Shown here: one piece after another, positions 25,382-33,597 of the stretch | Layout: each line of letters starts with the position of its first letter | Position numbering within the stretch: position 1 is the first letter of the stretch | From: Aliiroseovarius halocynthiae | GTDB lineage: Bacteria; Pseudomonadota; Alphaproteobacteria; Rhodobacterales; Rhodobacteraceae | DNA length: 64,000 bases | Direction: 5' to 3' | Assembly: GCF_007004645.1 (NCBI RefSeq) | Contig: NZ_ML660027.1 | Coordinates: 28,544 to 92,543, forward strand | Program-made: the position numbers and the translations under genes | Notes under the pieces: generated by a model | Told to the model about the DNA's origin: nothing | Seen by the model: the letters and a program-made list of their open reading frames with translations, nothing else | Database searches by the model: none

Positions 25382-26166
25382 CAGCGCACCTGTGTGGTTG
25401 CCGCAAGCATCTGGTCTGCCGCGGTGATGACTTTCGAGTTCAACTCGTACCCGCGTTGAGCGGCAATAAGTTCGGTGATTTCGCGCACTGCGTCGACCGA
25501 GCTGTTTTCCAGATATCCCTGACGCAAGGTTCCACGCCCATCTTCGCCGGGGGCGCCGACAAATGCCGGACCCGAGGCGGGTGTTTCACGAAATAAGTTT
25601 GATCCAATCGCTTCCAGCCCTTTGTCATTGGTGAAGTTGGCCATCGTAAATGCCCCAAGAAGCTGCGGCTCGACGGTGTTTTCGAAATAGGCATAGACCT
25701 CGCCGTCTGCATTGACCGAGATATCGCGTGCATCGCTAGGCACGGTGATCTCGGGCGAGACAGGATAGCCGTCCGAGGTTACGATCAATCCATCGCCGGA
25801 CAATTTCAGTCCTCCATCGCGGGTATACCCGGATGCGCCCGACGGCAGAGTGACTTCGAAATACCCCAGGCCTTCAATTGCCAGATCCAGCTTGCCATTT
25901 GTTTGCGCAAGCGTCCCTTGTTGCACCATCATCGTGACTGAAGTTGGCCGTACACCCAACCCCAGCTGCACGCCCGTGGGCAGGACGGTCCCGTCCGAGG
26001 CATTAATCGTACCAGCACGGGTGGCTTGTTGATAATGCAGATCCGCGAATTCCGCCCGGCGGGTGTTGTATCCCGTGGTCGACATGTTCGCCAAGTTGTT
26101 CGAGATCGTTTCGACCCGCATCTGCTGGGCCAGCATCCCGGTTGCTGCAATGTTCAAAGCGCGCAT
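25381..26166 (-). CDS. flgG: Flagellar distal rod protein FlgG
   Basis: Axial protein of the distal rod, 261 residues, the canonical length. The N-terminal MRALNIAATGMLAQQMRVE and NNLANMSTTGYN are the rod/hook signature. The central AIEGLGYFEVTLPSG and the C-terminal GYLENSSVDAVREITELI match FlgG specifically. It sits between flgF and flgA in the rod operon. Confidence 0.97.
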   Translation of the reverse strand: MRALNIAATGMLAQQMRVETISNNLANMSTTGYNTRRAEFADLHYQQATRAGTINASDGTVLPTGVQLGLGVRPTSVTMMVQQGTLAQTNGKLDLAIEGLGYFEVTLPSGASGYTRDGGLKLSGDGLIVTSDGYPVSPEITVPSDARDISVNADGEVYAYFENTVEPQLLGAFTMANFTNDKGLEAIGSNLFRETPASGPAFVGAPGEDGRGTLRQGYLENSSVDAVREITELIAAQRGYELNSKVITAADQMLAATTQVR

Positions 26167-26178
26167 TTAGGTCTCCTG

Positions 26179-26898
26179 TTATCCCAAGACGGTTTTCGTG
26201 ACCGAGCGGATACGCTCGTCTTCTTTTTCCATGAATTTCTGACCCAGCTCATAGCTGCGCTGCACCTCGATCATCCGGGCGATTTCCGCGATGGGATCGA
26301 CGTTTGACCCTTCGACATACCCTTGCAGAATCGAGGCTTCGCTTAGGGCGGGTTCAACGCCTCCGGGGGCTTCGAACCGAACACCGTCACGATGCTGAAG
26401 ATCGGTTTGATCGACCGGCGAGAACAGACCGATCAGCGCCAAGGCCCGCCCATCGGCAGACAATGTGCCGTCAGATGACAGCGAAACAGATGTCGCATCG
26501 GGAGGAATGAAAACGGGCGATCCCCCGCCATCCAACAGTCGATAGCCATCTGGGGTCACAAGTTCGCCTTCTGCGGAGGGTGTGAAAACCCCAGCGCGGG
26601 TTAGAAATTGCCCAGTCGGCCCGTCCAGCAGGAAAAAACCGTCACCTTCGATGGCAAAGTCAAATGTCCCCCCCGTTTGGGTCAGCGCGCCTTGCTCTAA
26701 ATTCAGCGCACGTGTGTTGGCGGTGGCCATCGACAGTGATGGATCCTGCCGCTCAAGCGCATGAATGTATTCGGAAAAAATGACACCTTCGCGCCGGAAC
26801 CCAGTGGTCGACGAATTGGCAATATTGTTGGCGATGCTCTGCATTTCACGCATCAAGCCGGATTGCCGGGTCAGGGATGTATAGCCGATATTATCCAT
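26179..26898 (-). CDS. flgF: Flagellar proximal rod protein FlgF
   Basis: Rod protein of 239 residues. The N-terminal MDNIGYTSLTRQSGLMREMQ and NIANSSTTGFRREG, the central AIEGDGFFLLDGPTGQFLTR and the C-terminal GYVEGSNVDPIAEIARMIEV place it in the FlgF group. The start is set by GGGGGGA five bases upstream, one base after the fliQ stop; five more in-frame codons upstream overlap fliQ and are not favoured. Confidence 0.95.
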   Translation of the reverse strand: MDNIGYTSLTRQSGLMREMQSIANNIANSSTTGFRREGVIFSEYIHALERQDPSLSMATANTRALNLEQGALTQTGGTFDFAIEGDGFFLLDGPTGQFLTRAGVFTPSAEGELVTPDGYRLLDGGGSPVFIPPDATSVSLSSDGTLSADGRALALIGLFSPVDQTDLQHRDGVRFEAPGGVEPALSEASILQGYVEGSNVDPIAEIARMIEVQRSYELGQKFMEKEDERIRSVTKTVLG

Positions 26899-26899
26899 C

Positions 26900-27169
26900 T
26901 TATCCCCCCGCAATCAGTGGAATGACGCGCAATTGGAAAAAGCTGACCAGCGTTTCGGTCATAAAGCCCATGCTGGCCCAGAACACGACAAGAATGGCGG
27001 CCACCTTTGGGACGAAAGTCAGGGTCATTTCCTGGATCGACGTCAGTGCCTGAAACAGGCCCACGATCAGACCCGCGATCAACGCCACCGACAAGATCGG
27101 GATCGAGATCAGAACCGCGTTCCACAGTCCGGCCCGTAATGTGTCATAGAAGATGATTTCATCCATCAT
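26900..27169 (-). CDS. fliQ: Flagellar export gate protein FliQ
   Basis: Component of the type III export gate, 89 residues with two membrane helices (NAVLISIPILSVALIAGLI and VAAILVVFWASMGFMTETLV). The linker LFQALTSIQEMTLTFVPKV is the family signature. It overlaps the fliE stop by one base, so it is coupled to that gene. fliP and fliR are not in this operon. Confidence 0.95.
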   Translation of the reverse strand: MMDEIIFYDTLRAGLWNAVLISIPILSVALIAGLIVGLFQALTSIQEMTLTFVPKVAAILVVFWASMGFMTETLVSFFQLRVIPLIAGG

Positions 27170-27459
27170 CAGACCGGCATCCTTAGAATTTCTTGATAGG
27201 CTTCGACGACTTTGTCACGAACAGTGACGGCGGTTTCGACTGCCAGCTCGGTCTGAGCCAGAGCCTGCACCAACGCATGGGGATCAGCATCACCCGACAG
27301 GGCGGCCATTGCCGTTTGTTCGCCGTTTTGCAGGGTTTGCGCAAAGTCTTGCGCGACCCCGGCGAAATTGTTCACTTTTTGTTCATTATTCGCCTTTGGC
27401 TCGGCCGCCTGACGCGAGGCTGCGTATTGTTGCGAGGCAAGGGTCGCGCGAATGTCCAT
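27169..27459 (-). CDS. fliE: Flagellar hook-basal body adapter FliE
   Basis: Small MS-ring/rod adapter of 96 residues. The C-terminal half (DPHALVQALAQTELAVETAV, then VRDKVVEAYQEILRMPV) matches the conserved FliE tail. The N-terminus is variable, as usual. It sits between flgC and fliQ. Confidence 0.93.
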   Translation of the reverse strand: MDIRATLASQQYAASRQAAEPKANNEQKVNNFAGVAQDFAQTLQNGEQTAMAALSGDADPHALVQALAQTELAVETAVTVRDKVVEAYQEILRMPV

Positions 27460-27470
27460 AATTATTTCTC

Positions 27471-27863
27471 CTAGCGTCGCAGCAGGTCCAACAGGCCGCG
27501 TGACATCTGACGTGACTGGTCGAACATTTTCAGATTGGCTTCATAACTGCGCTGCGCTTCGCGCGCGTCCGCAATCTCGATAATCAAATCGACATTCGAG
27601 CCTTCATAATGCCCGGTATCGTCAGCCATGGGATGGGATGGGTCGTAGATGGCGGGCAGGGCAGTTTTATCCAACTGCACGCGACCCGTTTCCACCAGAC
27701 CAGTTGGGCGACCACCATCAATGGCGGCCTGAAAGCTGACCATCTTGCGGCGGTAACCCGGCGTATCCGCATTTGCGATGTTTTCCGAGACATGTCGCAG
27801 GCGTTGAGCCTGGCTTTGCATGCCAGACGCTGCGGCGGCGACGGAATTTCGAAGGTCACTCAT
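27471..27863 (-). CDS. flgC: Flagellar proximal rod protein FlgC
   Basis: Rod protein, 130 residues. The N-terminal SVAAAASGMQSQAQRLRHVS and ENIANADTPGYRRK, and the C-terminal SNVDLIIEIADAREAQRSYE, are standard for FlgC. It starts six bases after flgB. Confidence 0.95.
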   Translation of the reverse strand: MSDLRNSVAAAASGMQSQAQRLRHVSENIANADTPGYRRKMVSFQAAIDGGRPTGLVETGRVQLDKTALPAIYDPSHPMADDTGHYEGSNVDLIIEIADAREAQRSYEANLKMFDQSRQMSRGLLDLLRR

Positions 27864-27869
27864 CCAGCG

Positions 27870-28262
27870 TTACCTCCGCCCCAACGAGCTGCGCATTATG
27901 CCCAGTGTTGATTTGTAAACGGCCAGCGCCATGTCATGATCGCGTTTGGCCTCGGCAGCCATCATCATTTCGGTTTCAAGCGAGACCGAGTTGCCGTTGG
28001 GCGATGTCGCGCCGGGGCGGTATACTGTATCTATTTCAGGTTTGGCTGTTGCATCGCCCGGCGCACCGAAATGCCCAGTTCGTGTTGCACGCATCTGATC
28101 GGCCTGATCGGGCCTATAGGTTTCGGAAAACGAGGCAACATCACGGGCGCGATAGCCCGGCGTATCCGCGTTCGCCACATTCTGTGCGATGACGGACTGT
28201 CGTGCCGCGGCATGCAATGCAAGGTGGTTAGCCTTGGCAAATATAGTCAATTTTTCAAACAT
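27870..28262 (-). CDS. flgB: Flagellar proximal rod protein FlgB
   Basis: Rod protein of 130 residues, first gene of the rod operon. VIAQNVANADTPGYRARDV near residue 28 is the rod signature, and the C-terminal ETEMMMAAEAKRDHDMALAVYKS portion fits FlgB. AGGGAGAAG lies ahead of the ATG at MFEKLTIF. A much longer open frame to the right crosses the divergent fliI gene and is rejected. Confidence 0.95.
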   Translation of the reverse strand: MFEKLTIFAKANHLALHAAARQSVIAQNVANADTPGYRARDVASFSETYRPDQADQMRATRTGHFGAPGDATAKPEIDTVYRPGATSPNGNSVSLETEMMMAAEAKRDHDMALAVYKSTLGIMRSSLGRR

Positions 28263-28343
28263 CGGGGCTTCTCCCTCGATTGGCTTCAACCAAGGCTTAA
28301 CCCTGATTCCTTTATAAACAGTTTCAGTGAAAATTTTAGGAGA
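28263..28343. promoter_or_regulatory. Divergent flgB-fliI promoter region
   Basis: These 81 bases must hold promoters for both flagellar units. They contain TTAACCCT, close to the TTAACCAT half-site reported for the CtrA regulator of Rhodobacterales, but I could not find a second half or a convincing sigma-70 or sigma-54 box. Confidence 0.35.
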
Positions 28344-29669
28344 ATGCCGGTGCATAATGTTGGATTTGAACAGGTGTCTGCAGCGGTCGCGTCTACGCAG
28401 GTTGTGCAGCCGATTGGGCGCGTGACTGGAATCCAACAAGGCGTTGTTCGCGTCTCGGGTTTGACGAAGGTCGCAGCGCAAGCGGATCTGGTGCAGATCC
28501 GACCACGCATAGCCGATGCGCGCATGGGTGAAGTCTTGGGTCTGACCGGTGAAGCTGTCAGCGTGCTGCCAGATGGGGACTGTGCCGGCCTGCAGATCGG
28601 AGACGAGGTCGTCTTGCTGGGCGGCACCAGCATTGCGCCAGACGACAGTTGGGTTGGGCGCGTGGTGGATCCATTGGGGCACAGCCTTGATGGGGCGCCG
28701 ATTTTGCAAGGTGTGCGCGCACGCGCATTAAAGAGCGACGTACCAAATCCGACGGCGCGCCGCCCCCTTGGGGATCGGCTTGAAACTGGAATGACTGTGT
28801 TTAACACCTTCCTTCCGATCGTCAGCGGTCAGCGCATTGGATTATTTGCCGGGTCAGGTGTCGGGAAATCTACGTTGCTTGCCAAGCTTGCGCGCGGCGT
28901 ACATGCGGATGTGGTGGTTATCGCCCTGATCGGCGAGCGTGGACGCGAAGTGCGCGAATTTGTTGACCGTGTATTGGGAAAAGAGGGCATGAAGCGTGCG
29001 GTGGTGGTGGCCGCGACCTCAGACCAGTCACCCATGATGCGCCGCCGATGCGCGTGGACGGCGATGGCCGTGGCGGAACACTTTCGCGATTTGGGTCGGC
29101 AGGTCCTGTTTCTCGCGGACAGCATCACGCGATTTGCTGAAGCTCACCGAGAGATCGCATTGGCTTCAGGCGAGACCGGGAATTTACGTGGGTTTCCACC
29201 ATCGACCACCCAACAGATTACTTCGCTGTGTGAGCGTTCGGGCCCAGGGGTTGGATCAGCTGGCGACATTACGGCCGTGTTTTCGGTGCTTGTGGCCGGA
29301 TCCGATATGGAAGAACCAGTGGCGGATATCTTGCGCGGCGTTCTGGATGGGCATGTTGTCTTGGACCGTAAGATCGCAGAGCGCGGCCGATTTCCAGCAA
29401 TAGACATCTTGCGTTCGGTTTCGCGGGCTTTGCCTGATGCGGCCACCAAGGATGAGAACGCACTGTTGTTGCAAGGGCGCCGGTTGATGGGACTTTATGA
29501 TCGTTCAGAGATGATGATTCAGGCGGGGCTGTACTCCGCTGGAACTGATGCAGAACTGGATCATGCAGTTGGGGCTTGGTCGCAGATCGACGAATTTCTT
29601 GCCGCGCCTGAAGTTGTGGATACACGCGCCAGCTTCGCGCGGTTACAGGCGTGTTTGGCGCAGGATTAG
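28344..29669 (+). CDS. fliI: Flagellum-specific ATPase FliI
   Basis: ATPase that drives flagellar type III export, 441 residues. The P-loop AGSGVGKST lies at residues 169-177 and Walker B VLFLADSIT near residue 250. GETGNLRGFPPSTTQQI and ADILRGVLDGHVVLDRKIAE are FliI family signatures. AGGAGA directly abuts the ATG. An in-frame GTG six bases later has better spacing and could be the true start. It diverges from flgB and converges with the DUF1217 gene. Confidence 0.95.
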   Translation: MPVHNVGFEQVSAAVASTQVVQPIGRVTGIQQGVVRVSGLTKVAAQADLVQIRPRIADARMGEVLGLTGEAVSVLPDGDCAGLQIGDEVVLLGGTSIAPDDSWVGRVVDPLGHSLDGAPILQGVRARALKSDVPNPTARRPLGDRLETGMTVFNTFLPIVSGQRIGLFAGSGVGKSTLLAKLARGVHADVVVIALIGERGREVREFVDRVLGKEGMKRAVVVAATSDQSPMMRRRCAWTAMAVAEHFRDLGRQVLFLADSITRFAEAHREIALASGETGNLRGFPPSTTQQITSLCERSGPGVGSAGDITAVFSVLVAGSDMEEPVADILRGVLDGHVVLDRKIAERGRFPAIDILRSVSRALPDAATKDENALLLQGRRLMGLYDRSEMMIQAGLYSAGTDAELDHAVGAWSQIDEFLAAPEVVDTRASFARLQACLAQD

Positions 29670-29676
29670 GGCTTGG

Positions 29677-30471
29677 TCAGATGTTCTGCAGCAAGGTTAG
29701 CGCGATGGAGTTCGAACTGTAAGCCGCAGCCCCTTGTGCGATCTGTGATCGTGCAAGGAATAATCGCGTAAGTTCGTCCAACCGATCAGGATCCTTAAAC
29801 TGATCGACCGTCTGGTCGCCAAAATACCGTTCGGATTTCTCTTGAAATATGCCCAGCTGCTTATCGATATCAAGCGTTCCAAAGGAGGTGGGCAGCCCCA
29901 ACGCGGTTTCAAATACCTGCCGCAAAGGCGGGTTCCCCATGACCGAGAACCACTTCCCAGACTCGCTTGTTGTTTTGTTGATGATGTTGCTCAGGTCGCG
30001 CTCCAAGCTCATTGCCAGACGCATGTCCTGACTTTGGTTTCCGACGGCAATCTCAAACTGGCGTTCTTTGTACGAATCGATGGTTTTCACACCAAAATCC
30101 GAAATTTGAGTGCTTGGAATGCCAAGATCACCAAACCCGAAATCCTTGGCCATCTCGTAATACCGTTTGTCAGACAGTTTGTTCGATAAAGCGCTTGGAT
30201 CAATGGTCCCATCCTCCAGCACTTTCTGGATGAAATAGGTATTGTTAATATCGTCGTTTAACCCGTAAGCGCCCAATGCGACGGACAGAAGTCGACGATC
30301 ACTAACAAGTTGTTCTGCGGTATCTATGTTGCCAATCTTCTCTTCAAAGTACTTCACGTCCCGTTGAAGAACAGCACTACTCTCAAACGCAGTTTGCTGA
30401 GTTTCCTTTGTGCGCTGCAGAAAGGACCAGCCGGCCGCGCCGCTGAACGGTATGACCGGCTGAAAGCTCAT
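29677..30471 (-). CDS. DUF1217 flagellar-associated protein
   Basis: A 264-residue soluble protein. The segments LQRDVKYFEEKIGNIDTAEQ, LLSVALGAYGLNDDINNTYF and LSNKLSDKRYYEMAKDFGFG are typical of DUF1217, a family found in flagellar loci of alphaproteobacteria. It contains repeated helical units and no signal peptide. Its start overlaps the flbT stop by four bases, so it is the last gene of the fliC-flaF-flbT set. Its molecular role is not known to me. Confidence 0.85.
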   Translation of the reverse strand: MSFQPVIPFSGAAGWSFLQRTKETQQTAFESSAVLQRDVKYFEEKIGNIDTAEQLVSDRRLLSVALGAYGLNDDINNTYFIQKVLEDGTIDPSALSNKLSDKRYYEMAKDFGFGDLGIPSTQISDFGVKTIDSYKERQFEIAVGNQSQDMRLAMSLERDLSNIINKTTSESGKWFSVMGNPPLRQVFETALGLPTSFGTLDIDKQLGIFQEKSERYFGDQTVDQFKDPDRLDELTRLFLARSQIAQGAAAYSSNSIALTLLQNI

Positions 30472-30872
30472 GCGTAGCGCGCCGACAACAGGCGCTGTTC
30501 ACGCGGAAGCAGAGATCGGAGCTGCTTCAGCGCATTGTAATACTGATCATCGACCACGGCGCTGCTTGCAGCATCCAGTATCGAACGGCTGTCAATGTCG
30601 GTAAGGACCTGACTTAACTGCTCAATCCCACGCAGAAGCTGCAAGCGGCCTTCATCTTGTGCGGCGTCACCCGACAGGATCAACTGTGCAATATAGCATA
30701 CGCGCCGTACAGGCGTGTTTGCTTCTTCTGGGTGGATGGCATCTTTCAGTCGCAAAATGTTTGCATTGGGTGTGACGATTGACAGGCGCGATCGGCGATC
30801 ACCGTTTTCGATCACGGCACCGTTGATGAGCACACGTTCTTTCGGGCTGAGCTTCAGAACAAGGCCGCTCAT
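30468..30872 (-). CDS. flbT: Flagellin expression regulator FlbT
   Basis: A 134-residue post-transcriptional regulator. In Caulobacter, FlbT binds the flagellin mRNA leader and promotes its decay when export is blocked. LVLKLSPKERVLINGAVIEN at the N-terminus and RVCYIAQLILSGDAAQDEG in the middle are family signatures. It overlaps flaF by four bases and lies close to the flagellin gene it probably controls. Confidence 0.94.
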   Translation of the reverse strand: MSGLVLKLSPKERVLINGAVIENGDRRSRLSIVTPNANILRLKDAIHPEEANTPVRRVCYIAQLILSGDAAQDEGRLQLLRGIEQLSQVLTDIDSRSILDAASSAVVDDQYYNALKQLRSLLPREQRLLSARYA

Positions 30873-31246
30873 GCTGCTTCTGCCTTCTGTCTCAGGCCGC
30901 GCATGACGGCGGTATTGATTTCAACCAGGACTCCGACCTCGTCAGGGTCTTTCAGAACTTTGCGTGAATGCTGGTTGGTGAATTCATAAAGATAGAAGAT
31001 GCGGGCACGTAGGCCGGCGGGTAGGCCGTTTTCTGCGGCGGCGACATCGGCGGCCAGCAAAGTCCAGAGCTGGCGATTTTCGTGGATTGCTTGTGCGAGT
31101 TGCCCGAATTCGTTGCGGCCTTTCTCTGCCGAAGACTTCAAGCGATGTGTGATACGAGCGAAAGCTTCGTATTCGATGCCGCGCGGGGTGCGTACGGTGT
31201 TTTGAGTTGCCGCATAAGCCGTTTTGGTCATGTTCATAGCGGTCAA
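30869..31246 (-). CDS. flaF: Flagellin assembly/expression protein FlaF
   Basis: A 125-residue helical protein that works with FlbT to balance flagellin synthesis. The segment GIEYEAFARITHRLKSSAEK and NRQLWTLLAADVAAAENGLP are typical, as is LRARIFYLYEFTNQHSRKVL. It lies 74 bases downstream of the flagellin stop and overlaps flbT, so it may be expressed by read-through from flagellin. Confidence 0.93.
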   Translation of the reverse strand: MTAMNMTKTAYAATQNTVRTPRGIEYEAFARITHRLKSSAEKGRNEFGQLAQAIHENRQLWTLLAADVAAAENGLPAGLRARIFYLYEFTNQHSRKVLKDPDEVGVLVEINTAVMRGLRQKAEAA

Positions 31247-31288
31247 AGGATGTCCTTCCGGAAACGATTAAGGTCAATCAAGGGAGTA

Positions 31289-31310
31289 CGGGGCACCTTT
31301 TGGCGCCCCG
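31289..31310 (-). terminator. Stem-loop between flagellin and flaF
   Basis: On the minus strand CGGGGCGCC and GGTGCCCCG form a 9-bp stem (one G-U pair) with an AAAA loop, 10 bases after the flagellin stop. No T-run follows, so it is more likely an mRNA-stabilising hairpin or attenuator than a full terminator. Confidence 0.5.
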
Positions 31311-31320
31311 CATCATGCCC

Positions 31321-32658
31321 TTAGCGGAACAGCGACAGGATGTTCTGCGGCGCCTGGTTTGCGATCGACAGCGCTTGGGTGCCAAGCTGCTGCTGAACCT
31401 GCAGGGCTTGCAGACGTGCCGAGGTCGCTTCCATATCGGCGTCGACCAGCGCGCCAATGCCCGAGGTCAGCGAATCTGACAGAGACGAGATGAAGTTCGA
31501 CTGCGTCTCGATCCGACCCTGAGCCGAGCCAAAGGCTGCAGCGGCATCAATCGACTGGTCGATCAATCCCTCGATTGCGGTCAGAGCGCCTGTTGCACCA
31601 GCGTCGTTGGTCACGTCGATGGTCTGCAGGCTACCCAGGCCACCAGAGGCCGTTGTGGTGCCCGGTGTTCCGCCGGTTTGTGCGCGTACGCCCACGTTAA
31701 TGTTGCCGGCCGCACCGCCCGCTCCATTCGTGATGGTGAACTGGTTGGTGTTGCCGCCTGTTCCCTGAGCAATCGAGTAGCCTTCAGCCGACCCGGTTGC
31801 CGCCGCGAAGAACGAGCTGATCTGTGACACCAGTTGCTGCGCAACATCAGCAGTACCGTCATTGGCACCAGCGACATATTCAAAGGTTCGCTGGCCCAAC
31901 GATGTGCCGCCACCGGCAACATTGACATTCACATCATCCAGAATGACCTGATAGCTATCGCCTTCGCTGACCGAGCCAATGGTGAAGGTCAGGTTGCCGC
32001 CATCTGCAATCGTTGCGACCGGCGACGTCGGATCAAAAGCTGTGTCGTCAATCTGGGTGTTGTTCGCACCCGCTTGAATCAGCGCGTTACCTGCTGCCTG
32101 CGACGCTGGGTCCGTTGTCCCGAACGCGGCCGAGGTCACCGGAGTGGTCACGGACAGGTTCTGACGTCCGACTTCGATATGGCGCGCGGTCACGTTGCCC
32201 GACGAATCACGATCCAGCGACGCGAGAACGTCCATTGTGTCAGTGCTTGAGCCGTCGATCAGGTTCAGACCATTGAACTGGGCTGCATTCACAACCGAGC
32301 CGATCTGATCGCGCAGCGCGGCAATGTCGGTCTGCAGTTTCGAACGGTCCACGTTCTCTTCCTGAGCAGCAACGATCTTACCCTTCATCTGTGTCAGCAG
32401 ATCGGTCACCGTTTCCGAGGCTTTTTGCGCAACAGCGACGGTCGATTCGCCCAGCGAAAGGCTTTCCGAAATGCCCTTGAAGCCCTTCACATCAGATTCC
32501 ATGACTTTCGAGATGGCCCAGACAGCGGCGTTGTCTTTGGCCGAGCTAATCGCTTTACCGGTCGAGATTTCCGACTGGGTAGAGGCAAGGTTCGAGTTGA
32601 TAGATTTCAGCGTTTGCAGGGCCACCATGGCGCTGTTGTTTGTCAAAATGCTGGACAT
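31321..32658 (-). CDS. fliC: Flagellin FliC
   Basis: Filament subunit, 445 residues. Conserved D0/D1 ends are present: SSILTNNSAMVALQTLKSIN with STGKAISSAKDNAAVWAISK at the N-terminus, and LQALQVQQQLGTQALSIANQ then QNILSLFR at the C-terminus. The variable middle is rich in Gly, Thr and Ala. AAGGA lies seven bases before the ATG. Fourteen upstream in-frame codons are part of the leader. About 200 bases of untranslated leader precede it, a likely FlbT target by analogy with Caulobacter. Confidence 0.96.
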   Translation of the reverse strand: MSSILTNNSAMVALQTLKSINSNLASTQSEISTGKAISSAKDNAAVWAISKVMESDVKGFKGISESLSLGESTVAVAQKASETVTDLLTQMKGKIVAAQEENVDRSKLQTDIAALRDQIGSVVNAAQFNGLNLIDGSSTDTMDVLASLDRDSSGNVTARHIEVGRQNLSVTTPVTSAAFGTTDPASQAAGNALIQAGANNTQIDDTAFDPTSPVATIADGGNLTFTIGSVSEGDSYQVILDDVNVNVAGGGTSLGQRTFEYVAGANDGTADVAQQLVSQISSFFAAATGSAEGYSIAQGTGGNTNQFTITNGAGGAAGNINVGVRAQTGGTPGTTTASGGLGSLQTIDVTNDAGATGALTAIEGLIDQSIDAAAAFGSAQGRIETQSNFISSLSDSLTSGIGALVDADMEATSARLQALQVQQQLGTQALSIANQAPQNILSLFR

Positions 32659-32861
32659 CTTTAGTTCCTTCAATCTTAGGCGCTTTGCGCCTGTTTTCAT
32701 GACCCCGATTCATGTGGGGACCTTTGCCTTCTGACATCTGCAGGCCGAAACTGTCGGCTGCGCCACCCGCCTGGGTGCCTGACGACCCTGCGATGGAAAT
32801 TCTGAAGGAATGCTGAATCGTTCTGCCCCAGTTACCCACAAGTTGAGTTAAACTGATCTGG

Positions 32862-33197
32862 TCACGCACGCTTCTCGAAGCTGGAAGGTGTTGGCGCGAT
32901 GGTTTGTGCAGCGCCCGCACGCGTATATGTTTTGACGCTTCGATCTGGGTTTCGAATAGCATCAATTCTGTTCTGTGCGGCGCGAATCCCATTTGCCGCA
33001 GCGGATAACAGGCGCTGATTGCGCGCAAGAACGGTCTGGATTCTGACAAGCTGGCTTTGGCTTGGAGTATGATGGCGTAGTTCGGATAGCGCTTGTTCTT
33101 TCGCCAGCCCCAGTTTTGGCAGGGCCAAAAGGTCACCATCTAAAATCAAGCGACGCTCATCGTCCAAGAGAGATAGCAGGGCATCAACGTGAGACAT
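32862..33197 (-). CDS. FlgN-like flagellar export chaperone
   Basis: A 111-residue, mostly helical protein (LSLLDDERRLILDGDLLALP and KEQALSELR, then RIQTVLARNQRLLSAAANGI). The pattern of long amphipathic helices and the flagellar setting fit FlgN, the chaperone for hook-filament junction proteins. Similarity is weak, so the call rests on shape and context. It overlaps the upstream rod-binding protein gene by 14 bases. Confidence 0.6.
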   Translation of the reverse strand: MSHVDALLSLLDDERRLILDGDLLALPKLGLAKEQALSELRHHTPSQSQLVRIQTVLARNQRLLSAAANGIRAAQNRIDAIRNPDRSVKTYTRAGAAQTIAPTPSSFEKRA

Positions 33198-33480
33198 CTG
33201 ATTGCTCCTTCAATGCTTCAAAAAGTGATTGAGCCAGGCCAATGCCGCCGCTATCGACCATGGTGCGCGCTTGTTCTTGTCGCAGAAACGAGGCGAACTG
33301 ATCTTCACCGATTCCCCCTCCGAAACTGTCCGGTGTTTTGCCAATGCCGGCGGATTTTAGCATTTCGGAAAGAAAGCTTGCCTCAAGTTCTTTCGCCGCA
33401 TCCCACAAAGCACCATCGCTTTCTTGAGGGGCGGTTTTTTGTGTCGTTAGAGGCGTCGCAAGGCCTGATATCGGATCCAT
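33184..33480 (-). CDS. Rod-binding protein (FlgJ N-terminal domain type)
   Basis: A 98-residue protein equivalent to the rod-capping half of FlgJ without the muramidase domain, as is common in alphaproteobacteria. WDAAKELEASFLSEMLKSAG and FASFLRQEQARTMVDSGGIG are the signature segments. AAAGG precedes the start at MDPISGLATP; a longer frame on the right reads into the divergent fliK gene and is rejected. Confidence 0.88.
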   Translation of the reverse strand: MDPISGLATPLTTQKTAPQESDGALWDAAKELEASFLSEMLKSAGIGKTPDSFGGGIGEDQFASFLRQEQARTMVDSGGIGLAQSLFEALKEQSDVSR

Positions 33481-33597
33481 CGCCTGACCTTTCAAATTGA
33501 TCGCGGTTTTTCCAACTATCCCCAACACCAGTAAAGATTTGGTAATTCCCGTCTGCAATTCTGAATTCAACCGAGGCAGAACTCCCGGACGGACCAG

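Noticed and set aside
28263..28709. Long N-terminal extension of flgB
   Set aside because: It crosses the divergent fliI gene, and the short form matches the family length of about 130 residues.
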